NCBI GenBank assembly: GCA_947377275.1
Contig: CANCFV010000002.1
Span: 35,698-99,697 of the forward strand
DNA: 64,000 nt
Source: Burkholderiales bacterium
GTDB taxonomy: Bacteria; Pseudomonadota; Gammaproteobacteria; Burkholderiales; Burkholderiaceae_C
Direction: 5' to 3'
Below the pieces are notes generated by a model, which saw only the letters and a list, made by a program, of their open reading frames with translations, was not told where the DNA came from and made no database searches. Shown in pieces: positions 36,395 through 44,940 of the stretch. The stretch's first letter is position 1. Each line of letters begins with the position of its first letter. A program made the translations under genes and the position numbers.

Positions 36395-37945
36395 GTGACA
36401 CACAGCAATCGCAGGCAATTCCTTCGCGCCACCACCGCGCTGGCGAGCAGCACCGCCACGGGGGCCTGGATGGCCAACCTGGCGTCACTGGGGCAGGCAT
36501 CGGCACAAGCGAGCGCCGTCAGCGACTACAAAGCCCTGGTGTGCATTTTCTTGGGCGGCGGCAACGACGCGCACAACACCGTGGTGCCCATCGATGCGCA
36601 ATCGTGGCGCTGCTACAGCGCCACACGCGACCCGGCGGTGATCGCACAGCTCAATGGCACCACGCCACAAGCGGGCATCACGTCCATCGCCTTGGACCAG
36701 GCCGCTTTGCTCCAAATCAACCACCGCAACGCACAAGGCCTCAACAGCGGACGCAGCTTTGGTCTTCACCCACAGCTCAAACAGATTCAGCAGATCTACA
36801 ACCAGTCCGGCGCGGCCATCGTGGCCAACATCGGCCCGCTGATCCAGCCCACCAGCAAAGCCGACCTCAACGACCCGAGCTACCCCTTGCCCACCGGCCT
36901 GTATTCGCACAACGACCAGACGGCGACGTGGCAATCGCTGGGCCGCGAAGGCACCACGGCAGGTGGCTGGGGCGGCCGCATCATGGACAGCCTGATCTCG
37001 CGCAACGTGAACCCGACGTTCTCATGCGTGGGCATCAACAGCCAAGCGGTGTGGCTCAATGGCACGCAGACCTCGCCCTACCTGCTGGGCACGGGCGGTG
37101 TCTTCAAAATGGGCAGCAACGACGGAACGGTGTTTGGCAGCACCGCGGTGTACGACGCGGTTCGCAAAACGGCCTCTGTGGACACGCGAGGCGAGCCCTT
37201 GGTGACCGACTACCTGCGCACGGCCAGCCGGGCACTGAGCAGCGAAGCCGCATTGAGCGCGCTGCCTCCGGCCACGCAAGCCCCATGGGGCACGCCGGGC
37301 ACCACCAGCGCCACCGACCCGCTCTTGCAATACACCGAGCCCGCTGACGGCAAGCGCTACCTCAATCCGCTGGCCCTGCAACTGCAAGTCGTGGCCCGCA
37401 TGATCGCAGCGCGGAACCAGAGCGCCATCGGTGCGCACCGGCAGGTGTTCATGGTCAACCTCGGGGGCTTCGACACCCACAGCGACCAGCTCAAGCAGCA
37501 CGCCAGCCAGCTGGCCAAGCTCGACCATGCCGTGGGTTACTTCAACCAATGCCTGGCCCAAATGAGCGGCGGCGATGCGCGCCCACAAGTGACGACCTTC
37601 ACCGCCTCTGAGTTTGGCCGAGGCTTGGTGAACAACGGCGACGGGACCGACCATGGCTGGGGTGGACACCACTTCGTGATCGGTGGCGCGGTCAAGGGCG
37701 GCGACATCTACGGGATGTATCCCAAGTTCCTGGCCTTCGACGGCGAGGGGGGCTTTTTCAGCGAGGACTTGCTGCAGAGCGGGGTGTTGCTGCCTTCGCT
37801 CGCAATCGACCACCTCATCTACACGCTGGGCAAGTGGATGGGCGTGTCAGAGGCCGACCTGGTGGGCACCACCGCGGGCACGGGGATCGCATCCAACCTG
37901 CAGAACTTCGATCGCACCACCTGGGACATCGGCTGCATGGTCTGA
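36395..37945 (+). CDS. DUF1501 family exported protein
   Basis: A 516-residue protein of the DUF1501 (alkaline-phosphatase-like fold) family. It starts (GTG) with THSNRRQFLRATTALAS, a likely Tat signal, and contains the family opening YKALVCIFLGGGNDAHNTVV. Typical later blocks are FMVNLGGFDTHSDQ and a TFTASEFGRG-to-GTDHGWGGHHFVIGG region, whose His/Asp residues look metal-binding. Function is unknown; a predicted partner of the preceding DUF1800 lipoprotein. A GAGG site precedes the GTG at 36395; a GTG at 36383 would add four residues. The stop lies 11 bases from the convergent histidine kinase. Confidence 0.92.
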   Translation: MTHSNRRQFLRATTALASSTATGAWMANLASLGQASAQASAVSDYKALVCIFLGGGNDAHNTVVPIDAQSWRCYSATRDPAVIAQLNGTTPQAGITSIALDQAALLQINHRNAQGLNSGRSFGLHPQLKQIQQIYNQSGAAIVANIGPLIQPTSKADLNDPSYPLPTGLYSHNDQTATWQSLGREGTTAGGWGGRIMDSLISRNVNPTFSCVGINSQAVWLNGTQTSPYLLGTGGVFKMGSNDGTVFGSTAVYDAVRKTASVDTRGEPLVTDYLRTASRALSSEAALSALPPATQAPWGTPGTTSATDPLLQYTEPADGKRYLNPLALQLQVVARMIAARNQSAIGAHRQVFMVNLGGFDTHSDQLKQHASQLAKLDHAVGYFNQCLAQMSGGDARPQVTTFTASEFGRGLVNNGDGTDHGWGGHHFVIGGAVKGGDIYGMYPKFLAFDGEGGFFSEDLLQSGVLLPSLAIDHLIYTLGKWMGVSEADLVGTTAGTGIASNLQNFDRTTWDIGCMV

Positions 37946-37956
37946 GGTGGCAGGCC

Positions 37957-39369
37957 CTATGCCGGCAGCGTGATCACAAAGCGGCTGCCGCCGCCCTCTC
38001 GGGCCTCGCACCTCACCTTGCCACCATGGCGTTCGGCAATTTGCCTCACCAGGCTCAGGCCCAGGCCCACACCGCCAGCGTGTTCGGCGTGGCCAGACAG
38101 GCGGTAAAACGGCTCGAAGATGCGGTCGTGCTGGTCTGCCGGCACACCCGGGCCACGGTCGCTGACCGAAACCACGATCTGATCGCGCGTTGCCTGCAAG
38201 CCCAGCACGATGTCCGGCCCGCCGTAGCGTTTGGCGTTTTCAAGCAGGTTGCGCACCGCACGGCGCAAGAGGCGCTCGTCCCCCGCATAGGGCCGATCGG
38301 CCCACTGTGTTGAGGCATCGACCTCGGCCCCCACGCGGCTGGCTTCTTCGGTGACCAGGCCCAGCAAATCCACCGGCTGGCGCTCGATGTGCGAGCGGGC
38401 ATCGAGGCGACTGGCCAACAGCACCTCTTCGACCAAGGCATCGAGCTCGCGGATGTCCTGGTGGATTTCGTCTTTGAGTTGGGCCGCACGCTCAGGCGGC
38501 ATCTCGGCCATGATGGACACGGCCATCTTCAAGCGGGCCAGCGGCGAGCGCAACTCATGGCTGGCGTTGGCCAGCAAGCTGCGGCTGGAGGTGACCAAGT
38601 CTTCGATGCGTTGTGCCGCCTCGTTGAAGCTGTGGGCCAGATCGGCCACCTCGTCCTTGCCTTCGACCGCCACACGGTATTGCAGCTGACCAGAGCCAAA
38701 GGCTTCCACCCCCGTGCGCAAGGCTTTGAGGCGACGCGTCAGGCGGTTGGCCACCGGCCATGCGCCCACGGCCACCGCCACGAACAACACGAACAAGGAC
38801 AACAACAGGGCCGGAATGCCCTCAGCCATCCACGGAGGCACCAGCCAGCCGAAGGGCTCCAGCCAGGGGCGCGCCCTTGGAGGCGGAGGCAGATCGCCAC
38901 GAACGCCCGGCCCGTCGTCTCGCATCACGCCGGGACCAACAGGGCCCATCATCCCTGCGCGCACAGACCGGGGCCGGATGAGCAGCAGCACCCGCCCGTC
39001 AGAGAGCCGCGCTTGCTGCAGGCGATCGCGCATCTCCGGCCGCCGGGTCAGGATGTCGGCCATCAACTCGGAGGTGGCGATCCGTGTGCCCTGCGCGGTC
39101 TCGAGGGCCATGGGCACCCGCAGGCGGTCGGCCCAGTCCAGAAAGACGCGGGCCTGCTCCTCGTGCGGCTGGTGTGCCTCGGGCAGGCTGTTTTCGATCA
39201 GCTCGCCCCAAGCGGCGGCACGCTCTCTGAGGGCGGCCTGCGCGGCCTGCGACTGCACGACGCTTCGCTCATGAGCCAGGTTGTGCTGCGCCAGCCAGCC
39301 AGAGAACAAGGCGAAAACCAACAGCACCGTGACCACGGCGAGGTAAATGCGCAGCGCCAAGGTCTTCAT
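37957..39369 (-). CDS. Sensor histidine kinase of a Cpx/Rst-like two-component system
   Basis: A 470-residue inner-membrane sensor. The first helix covers residues 8-27, then a periplasmic part of about 155 residues with a Gly/Pro/Met-rich stretch (RAGMMGPVGPGVMRDDGPG). A second helix is at about 184-206, then HAMP, HisKA with His271 in NASHELRSPLARL, and a HATPase with NLLENAKRYGG, DRGPGVPADQ and GVGLGLSLV. It should phosphorylate the response regulator encoded just upstream; the stop of the regulator overlaps this ATG by four bases. The Met-rich sensor loop could suggest a metal ligand, but that is only a guess. Confidence 0.93.
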   Translation of the reverse strand: MKTLALRIYLAVVTVLLVFALFSGWLAQHNLAHERSVVQSQAAQAALRERAAAWGELIENSLPEAHQPHEEQARVFLDWADRLRVPMALETAQGTRIATSELMADILTRRPEMRDRLQQARLSDGRVLLLIRPRSVRAGMMGPVGPGVMRDDGPGVRGDLPPPPRARPWLEPFGWLVPPWMAEGIPALLLSLFVLFVAVAVGAWPVANRLTRRLKALRTGVEAFGSGQLQYRVAVEGKDEVADLAHSFNEAAQRIEDLVTSSRSLLANASHELRSPLARLKMAVSIMAEMPPERAAQLKDEIHQDIRELDALVEEVLLASRLDARSHIERQPVDLLGLVTEEASRVGAEVDASTQWADRPYAGDERLLRRAVRNLLENAKRYGGPDIVLGLQATRDQIVVSVSDRGPGVPADQHDRIFEPFYRLSGHAEHAGGVGLGLSLVRQIAERHGGKVRCEAREGGGSRFVITLPA

Positions 39370-40112
39370 GGGGATTCGGTGTCGGCGTCTTGTTTCTTGG
39401 CGAACACATAGCCCACACCCCGCACCGTGAGGATGCGGCGCGGCTCTTTGGGATCGTCTTCGATGGCCGCGCGGATGCGCGAGATGTGCACGTCGATCGA
39501 GCGGTCAAAGGCTTCCAGCGGATGCCCCTTGAGCGAATCCATGATCTGGTCGCGGCTCATGACACGGCCCGGGTGCTGGGCCAGCACGCTCAACAGGTCG
39601 AACTGGTAAGAAGTGAGGTCACAGGCCTGCCCGGCCAGGCGAACCTGGCGCAGGCCCGAGTCGATCTCCAGGCGGCCAAAGCGCCAGACGTCGTCTTCTT
39701 CCGGCACCGGGCCAGTGCGACGCAGCAGCGCACGCAGACGCGCCAGCAACTCGCGCGGCTCGAAGGGCTTGGGCAGGTAGTCGTCGGCACCGATCTCCAG
39801 GCCCACGATGCGGTCGGTGGGCTCACCCCGGGCGCTGAGCATCAGCAAAGGCAGGCTGCGGGTCTTGGGCGAAGCGCGCAGCTCTTTGCACAGGTCCAGG
39901 CCATCGCCATCGGGCAGCATCAGGTCCAGCACGAGGGCGTCACAGGCCTGGCGAGCCAGCAGCTCGCGGCCAGCGGCCAAAGTCGGTGCGTTGGAGATCT
40001 GGTAGCCGTGGCTGCGCAGGTAGTCGCCCACCATGGCGCTCAGGCGCAGGTCGTCGTCGATCAGGAGGATGTGCTCGCTCATGGGGGGCATTGTCGCGCG
40101 GTCCATGCTCAT
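39366..40112 (-). CDS. OmpR-family response regulator
   Basis: A DNA-binding response regulator with an N-terminal receiver domain (HILLIDDDLRLSAMVGDYL, phospho-acceptor Asp63 in ALVLDLMLPDGDG, Lys in YLPKPF) and a winged-helix C-terminal domain (SVLAQHPGRVMSRDQIM, then SIDVHISRIRAAIEDDP). The ATG at 40112 overlaps the stop of the Spy-like gene; ATGs at 40106 and 40082 are alternatives, and the last gives the usual short start (MSEHILLIDDD). It is likely to control the operon that includes its own gene. Partner kinase overlaps downstream. Confidence 0.93.
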   Translation of the reverse strand: MSMDRATMPPMSEHILLIDDDLRLSAMVGDYLRSHGYQISNAPTLAAGRELLARQACDALVLDLMLPDGDGLDLCKELRASPKTRSLPLLMLSARGEPTDRIVGLEIGADDYLPKPFEPRELLARLRALLRRTGPVPEEDDVWRFGRLEIDSGLRQVRLAGQACDLTSYQFDLLSVLAQHPGRVMSRDQIMDSLKGHPLEAFDRSIDVHISRIRAAIEDDPKEPRRILTVRGVGYVFAKKQDADTESP

Positions 40113-40801
40113 TTCTCCGCTGGGTGCTGGTGATCAGGGGCCGAGGCACCGGGGCCACTGCCCATGCCGCGGTCCTTGCCCATCGGGCCATGGCCTTGCA
40201 TGCGCTCCTTCATGCGGGCCAACATGCCTTGCTGGTGCTGGCGCATGCGTTCGGCCACCGTGGCGCGCTGGGCAGGGGTGAGCACGTTGCCCACGTCGAG
40301 CATGGCTTGGGTCATGCGTTTGCTGACCTGCTCGTGGTGGCTGGACATGCTCTGACGCAGCTTCTCAGCGGCGGCGGCGTCCAGTTTGGGTTGCGCCCAC
40401 AGGGTCAGCGCTTGCTCATGCAAGGCGCGCCCTTGCTCGTGCAGGGCTTTCAGGTCGGCCTGCGCCTTCTCGCTGATCTGCTTGATCTGGGTGCGCTGGG
40501 CATCGGTGGCCTTGGCCTCGTCCAGCAAGCGGTCAAGATGGCGGCCGGCAAAAGGCAGGCCTCCGGCGTGGTGCTCGCCCATGCCCGGGCCGTGTCCTTC
40601 GCCCTGCATGGCCATGGGGGCACCGCGATCGGCACGGTCTGGCGCATCGGCCCAGGCGCTCAAGCTCAGGGCCACCGAAGCAGCCGTGGCGGCCACCAAT
40701 CCGCCCAATGCCCACATGGCCCGTTGGCCTGACGTGGGTGGCGATGCATGCGCGGTCGGGGTGGAGCGGTGGCTGTCAGCGGGGGTGTGGGGCGTCGTCA
40801 T
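40109..40801 (-). CDS. CpxP/Spy-family periplasmic protein (LTXXQ)
   Basis: A 230-residue protein with an N-terminal tail of about 28 residues, a transmembrane or signal segment (MWALGGLVAATAASVALSLSAWA) and a helical part with the LTXXQ-type repeat (NVLTPAQRATVAERMRQ) and the related ATDAQRTQIKQI. CpxP and Spy are periplasmic chaperone-like or sensor-inhibitor proteins induced by envelope stress. It is the first gene of an operon with an OmpR-type regulator and a sensor kinase, the same set as CpxP-CpxR-CpxA, though in a different order. The unusual long N-terminal tail could mean a start further downstream. Confidence 0.8.
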   Translation of the reverse strand: MTTPHTPADSHRSTPTAHASPPTSGQRAMWALGGLVAATAASVALSLSAWADAPDRADRGAPMAMQGEGHGPGMGEHHAGGLPFAGRHLDRLLDEAKATDAQRTQIKQISEKAQADLKALHEQGRALHEQALTLWAQPKLDAAAAEKLRQSMSSHHEQVSKRMTQAMLDVGNVLTPAQRATVAERMRQHQQGMLARMKERMQGHGPMGKDRGMGSGPGASAPDHQHPAEK

Positions 40802-40891
40802 GTCGGTGTCCTGGTGTGGCCGCGCCGCCTGAGCGGTGGGGCCGGTGGGGCGAGTCGTTCAAGGTCTCGCCATGGGTTCATGCTCACGCCG

Positions 40892-40921
40892 GGGGGTAAA
40901 CCGGCTGTGGTGGTGGGGTAA
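40892..40921 (-). promoter_or_regulatory. Direct repeat GGGGTAAA upstream of Spy-like operon, possible response-regulator box
   Basis: GGGGTAAA occurs at 40892-40899 and again at 40914-40921, 22 bases apart start to start, about 90-120 bases before the Spy-like ATG. Two helical turns apart and containing GTAAA (as in CpxR boxes), the repeat is a candidate binding site for the adjacent OmpR-type regulator. Not proven by sequence alone. Confidence 0.4.
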
Positions 40922-41059
40922 AGATGTGTGAACGCCGCGCCTCGAATGGGGCCGGCATATGCAAAAAGCACGCAAGCACACTCAGGAAGATTCCTTGTTG
41001 GCCAACCCCCTCGTCGGTATCTTGAAGGCCTACGCAGCAGACACCGAAAGGGGCACACC

Positions 41060-41278
41060 ATGGGCATCACCGCCATCAACGTACGCAACCAGTTCCGAGG
41101 CAAGGTCAAAGAAGTGATCGAAGGGCCCGTGGTGTCAGAGGTCGAGGTCGAAACACCGTCTGGCCTGATCGTCACCTCGGTCATCACCACGCGCTCGGTG
41201 CGCGAGCTGGGCCTGGTGCCCGGCAAAGAAGTGATCGCCTTGATCAAGTCGACCGAAGTGTCGATCGCCGCGCTGTGA
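41060..41278 (+). CDS. Molbindin-like TOBE-domain protein
   Basis: A 72-residue cytoplasmic protein consisting of a single TOBE/Mop domain, starting MGITAINVRNQFRGKVKEV, with an internal EVEVETPSGLIVTSVITTRSV. Such small proteins (molbindins) bind molybdate or tungstate and act in storage or homeostasis. The ATG at 41060 has an AAAGGGG site. The next gene follows after seven bases, but its hydrolase product has no obvious link to molybdate. The 258 bases before it hold the divergent regulatory region of the Spy-like operon. Confidence 0.85.
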   Translation: MGITAINVRNQFRGKVKEVIEGPVVSEVEVETPSGLIVTSVITTRSVRELGLVPGKEVIALIKSTEVSIAAL

Positions 41279-41285
41279 GGCCATC

Positions 41286-41888
41286 GTGTCGATCCGCGTG
41301 CTCATCGTCCCCGGGCTGAACGACAGCGGGCCCGCCCATTGGCAAACCTGGCTGCAAACGCAGTACCGCGGTGCGGTGCGTGTGAAGCAGGCCCAGTGGG
41401 ATCGGCCTGAGCTCGATGCCTGGGCCGAACGCATCGAACAGACCCTGGCACGGCACGCGAGCGACACGACGTGGATCGCCGTGGCCCACAGCTTCGGCTG
41501 CTTGGCCCTGGCCCGTCATTTGGCCTTGCGCTCATCGCTGCCAGGTTTGGCGCACCGCAAAGGCATCCAGGCTGCCCTGATGGTGGCGCCAGCCGACCCG
41601 ATCAAATTCGGCGTCAGCAGCCGGCTGCCCGCCCACGGCCTGGGCATCCCATCGACCCTGATCGGCAGCGAAAACGACCCGTGGATGCCGCTGGAGCGTG
41701 CGCAATTCTGGGCGCAGCTGTGGGGCACGCGCTTTCAGAACCTGGGCGAGGTGGGCCACATCAACACCGAATCGGGCTTCGGCCCCTGGCCGCTGGCCCG
41801 CTTCAAGGTGGACCAGATGATCCGCGACCAGCAGCGCCAGCACCGGCTGGACCGCGCGCACCCCATGGAGCTGAGCTACGCCGTTTGA
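41286..41888 (+). CDS. RBBP9/YdeN-family alpha/beta hydrolase
   Basis: A 200-residue small serine hydrolase. It begins [20 protein letters not shown] and carries the nucleophile motif [15 protein letters not shown], with the acid in [12 protein letters not shown] and the His in [16 protein letters not shown]. These features define the RBBP9/YdeN group. The natural substrate is unknown. The start is GTG, seven bases after the molbindin stop, so the two genes are probably co-transcribed. Confidence 0.87.
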   Translation: MSIRVLIVPGLNDSGPAHWQTWLQTQYRGAVRVKQAQWDRPELDAWAERIEQTLARHASDTTWIAVAHSFGCLALARHLALRSSLPGLAHRKGIQAALMVAPADPIKFGVSSRLPAHGLGIPSTLIGSENDPWMPLERAQFWAQLWGTRFQNLGEVGHINTESGFGPWPLARFKVDQMIRDQQRQHRLDRAHPMELSYAV

Positions 41889-41980
41889 GCGGGCTACCCC
41901 CAGCCTGGGAAGGCTGGGCTGACAGCGCGGGCGTCGTGCCGTACAGTCATGGTCTTGACCGCATCTGGCGACACGCCCGC

Positions 41981-42256
41981 ATGACCGACCATTACACGAC
42001 CCTGGGGGTCGGCAGCGCCGCCTCGCTGGCCGACATCAAAAAGGCCTTCCGCCAGCAAGCTTCGCTGCACCACCCCGATCGCAACAGCGATCCGCAAGCC
42101 CCTGCGCGCTTTCGGGCGGTGCAAGAGGCCTACGATGTGCTGGCGGACGCCGACAAGCGCCAGGCCTACGACGACAATCGGCGCCGCAACCTGCTGGACG
42201 ACCCGCTCGCCACGGCACGCGACATCTGGCAAAACTACTTCACCCCCCTGGTGTGA
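41981..42256 (+). CDS. Single J-domain (DnaJ-like) mini-protein
   Basis: A 91-residue protein that is little more than a J domain: [20 protein letters not shown], the HPD motif in [13 protein letters not shown], and [18 protein letters not shown]. It lacks the Gly/Phe, zinc and C-terminal parts of DnaJ, so it should stimulate an Hsp70 (DnaK or HscA-like) for a special client. It opens a cluster of four tightly spaced genes; the next GTG is six bases after its stop. The start at 41981 follows a 92-base gap after the hydrolase gene. The client may be one of the three products encoded downstream. Confidence 0.9.
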   Translation: MTDHYTTLGVGSAASLADIKKAFRQQASLHHPDRNSDPQAPARFRAVQEAYDVLADADKRQAYDDNRRRNLLDDPLATARDIWQNYFTPLV

Positions 42257-42262
42257 CCCCCT

Positions 42263-42829
42263 GTGAGCATCTCTCCCTTCTTCCTTGAACTGCGCTCGGC
42301 CTACCAGGCCGAACTCGACGACCTGACCTTTGACTCCGAAGGCAAGGGCGTGCTGCGTCAACGCCTGGTGGCCAAACGCAAAGAACTCGGCTTCCTGATC
42401 CAGATGATGGAGATCAGCCCCGAGATGGTGGCCGTGGTGTTTCACCAAGGCATCACCGTGCGCGAACCCCACGTCATCCAGCAACTGCTGGGCTGCGACG
42501 CCGACGAGCTGCTGCCCTGGGACGCCGTGCAAGGCGCAGTCGAGCTCGCCCCTTGGGCCCAAGAGCTGGCCGACCGAGTGTTGGCCGAGCCCGCAGGCCC
42601 CTGGTTCATGAGCCTGTGCGCCGCGCTGGAGTACATGTTCCACAAGGTGGACGCCTCGCAGCACAGCCGCGATGACCACGGCGATGACGACAACGAGCGC
42701 GACGACCAAGACGGTGACGACGACCGCAACCCGCTGGACGCAGATGACCTGGGCGACGACGACGGCCGCACCCGCGAAGAGGCCGGCGCCGACTGGCTGG
42801 CCGAACACGGCTTCGACCGCAAAGACTGA
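42263..42829 (+). CDS. Unrecognised acidic protein of the J-domain cluster
   Basis: I do not recognise this 188-residue protein. It begins MSISPFFLELRSAYQAELDD, is helical through about residue 130 with a conserved-looking LGCDADELLPWDAVQG block, and then has a very acidic low-complexity tail (residues 132-175, runs such as DDDNERDDQDGDDD). No signal or membrane segment is seen, so it is probably cytoplasmic. The start is GTG six bases after the J-domain stop. It may act with the J protein, but no function is inferred. Confidence 0.7.
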   Translation: MSISPFFLELRSAYQAELDDLTFDSEGKGVLRQRLVAKRKELGFLIQMMEISPEMVAVVFHQGITVREPHVIQQLLGCDADELLPWDAVQGAVELAPWAQELADRVLAEPAGPWFMSLCAALEYMFHKVDASQHSRDDHGDDDNERDDQDGDDDRNPLDADDLGDDDGRTREEAGADWLAEHGFDRKD

Positions 42830-42844
42830 GCCCGAGGACACCCC

Positions 42845-43594
42845 ATGAGCCAACACCTTGCCCTGATCGCCAAGACGCAAAGCCTGATCGCTGCGGGCGA
42901 CATCGTCGGCGCCGAAGCCACATTGGTCGACCTGGCCGACAAGGAAGGCGACGGCGCGCTGATGGTCGTGCTGGAGCAACTGCCGCCCAAAGACATCTTG
43001 GCCGTCATCCGCGAATACGACGCGTCCAAAGAATCGATCATCAACATGATGGTCACGCCCGAGCAGTTTGCGAAGGCCGTGGTGATCGAGAAGCGCTACA
43101 AAGACCTCAGCCGCACCCACCTGCGCGGCATGATGAACTCGGTGATCTTCCACCCCGAGAACGACCCCATCGAGTTTCTGAACAAGCTGGGCGACACCGA
43201 AGGTGGCAGCGAAGCGCTGGCCGATTACTTCTCTGAAAAATGGAGCCGCATCGAGGCCTTTGCCCGCACTGGCCGCTTTGACGCGGTCGACGACGATGGC
43301 CAGATGCTGACCGAGACCGAGCTGATGGCCTCGGCCTACGCCCGCCCGGTGATGGACCAGGACGAAATCTCTGACCAAGACTGGATGGAGCTGGCCTGGC
43401 TGCTGCGCTACGAGTGCCCCGACCTGTTCACCGAGATGCTGCTGGTGCTGCGAGCCAAGGTGCGTGCCTTTGAGAACGGCGAAGAAGCCTACGACGAGGA
43501 AGACGAAGGCGACGGCAAGGTCGACCTGGCCGACACCGACCGTGGCCGCATCACCACCGTGGTGCTGGACTCGGACGAAGAATCCGCCATCTGA
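42845..43594 (+). CDS. Unrecognised acidic helical protein of the J-domain cluster
   Basis: I do not recognise this 249-residue protein. It starts MSQHLALIAKTQSLIAAGDI, is rich in helices, and has repeat-like stretches (LVDLADKEGDGALMVVLEQL, then EDMLVTPEQF-like MMVTPEQFAKAVVIEKRYK). The C-terminal 40 residues are acidic (ENGEEAYDEEDEGDGKVDLA). No signal or membrane segment is visible. It begins 15 bases after the preceding gene, with a GAGGA site upstream. Its position between two other unknown genes and a J-domain gene suggests a shared complex, but this is inference. Confidence 0.7.
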   Translation: MSQHLALIAKTQSLIAAGDIVGAEATLVDLADKEGDGALMVVLEQLPPKDILAVIREYDASKESIINMMVTPEQFAKAVVIEKRYKDLSRTHLRGMMNSVIFHPENDPIEFLNKLGDTEGGSEALADYFSEKWSRIEAFARTGRFDAVDDDGQMLTETELMASAYARPVMDQDEISDQDWMELAWLLRYECPDLFTEMLLVLRAKVRAFENGEEAYDEEDEGDGKVDLADTDRGRITTVVLDSDEESAI

Positions 43595-43648
43595 GGCACC
43601 TGCTCCCACGACGCCCCAAAGCCCCGCACAGACCCGACCCAGACCCCG

Positions 43649-44902
43649 ATGAGCGAGCACGCCCTGCCCGACCCCACCAGCCCATCCGGCGCCACCGTCT
43701 CGCTGTTTGACGCACGGCCTTTTTTTGAAAAGGCGCTGCAGCACGGCGTGCGCCACGGCATCATCGACCAGGCCAAGCTGGAGGCCATCGGCCGCGATGC
43801 GCCCAAAGGCATGGTGCAAATCGCCGCCTACTTTGGCAGCGAGTTTTTGCGACCCGAGCTGGAGCGCGCGCGCGAACGCATCGTCAACCTGGTCAGCCTG
43901 TACCTGGAAGACTCGTGTGGTGGCGACCTGAACCTGGCCGCGCAATCGCTGCGCGACCACAGCTTCTTGTCGCGCTCCAAAGGCGGCTCGGACATGCTCA
44001 AGCGCCTGATCGCGATGCCGCAGACCAGCCACTTCGCGATGAACGAGCGCACGGGCTTCACCGACGACCACATCCCACAGTTGGGCAAGTGGACGCTGCG
44101 CAGCATCATTGAGTACCGCGCCGAGCTGGCCCGCCGCACCCACGCTGCACACCTGATGGAAGCCGCCTTGTGGCTGGCCGAAGACCTGGGCTTTGACGCC
44201 GACGAGCTGGCCGAAGCAGGCACCGATGCCGATGCCGTGATCCGCACCGCGCTGCTCATGTTGGCCCATGGCCAGGCCGAGATGCCCGACTGGCGCAGCT
44301 TCGGCAACGTGGTCTTGAACCTGCGCAAAAAGGCGGGGATTGATGCCAGCGCGGTGCGCATCGGCATGCCCGCCGACCTGCCCGCGCACCTGCACGGTGT
44401 GGTCGACGAGGTGCGGCAATCGCTGCTGGCCGATGTGCCCGCCATGCTGGACGCCGAGGTGCAGATCCGCAAGCTGTTCCACCAAACACCCGCCTTCATG
44501 GGGCGCTACTTCTGGATCGAGAGCGGCCTGGCCGAGGTTGACCACCACGAGCGCACGGCCTCGACCACCTGGAAGAAGGTGACCGGCGGGCACAGCGACG
44601 AAGGTGCTTTGCTGACGCTGTTTTTGTGCGTGGCCACTGGCGCCAAGTCACCCAAAACCTTGCTCACCGAAACGCAAGCCAAGACCTTGGTGCGCAAGGT
44701 GCGCAAGGCCGGCAAAACCGGCATCGACGTGGACGCGGCCCTGCACTACATCGAAGCCCACGCGCCTGCGGCCTACCAAGCCGACTACGCGCAGCTGTGG
44801 CGCAGCTTTGTGGACGAAGCCCGCGCCACCTTGCAAAGCGATTCAGATTACGAGCTCAACGACGCCATGGCCTTGCTGCGCCGCGAGTGCCATGTGAGCT
44901 AA
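43649..44902 (+). CDS. Unrecognised 417-residue protein of the J-domain cluster
   Basis: I do not recognise this 417-residue protein. It is helical throughout, with no signal or membrane segment. Stretches that look conserved are FFEKALQHGVRHGIIDQAKL near the start, EDSCGGDLNLAAQSLRDHSF, and a long C-terminal part with LLTETQAKTLVRKVRKAGKT. It is the last gene of the J-domain cluster, 54 bases after the preceding gene, and ends about 40 bases from the convergent hydrolase gene. A long antisense frame covers this cluster but was rejected as non-coding. Confidence 0.7.
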   Translation: MSEHALPDPTSPSGATVSLFDARPFFEKALQHGVRHGIIDQAKLEAIGRDAPKGMVQIAAYFGSEFLRPELERARERIVNLVSLYLEDSCGGDLNLAAQSLRDHSFLSRSKGGSDMLKRLIAMPQTSHFAMNERTGFTDDHIPQLGKWTLRSIIEYRAELARRTHAAHLMEAALWLAEDLGFDADELAEAGTDADAVIRTALLMLAHGQAEMPDWRSFGNVVLNLRKKAGIDASAVRIGMPADLPAHLHGVVDEVRQSLLADVPAMLDAEVQIRKLFHQTPAFMGRYFWIESGLAEVDHHERTASTTWKKVTGGHSDEGALLTLFLCVATGAKSPKTLLTETQAKTLVRKVRKAGKTGIDVDAALHYIEAHAPAAYQADYAQLWRSFVDEARATLQSDSDYELNDAMALLRRECHVS

Positions 44903-44940
44903 GGCGGGGCAAAGCGCATGGCCCGCCCCGGTGACCTGGC

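Noticed and set aside
41894..44593. 899-residue minus-strand frame opposite the J-domain cluster
   Set aside because: It covers a gene with a clear J domain, and the residues (His/Gly/Val/Gln-rich) have no domain look. The four plus-strand frames have close spacing and ribosome sites.
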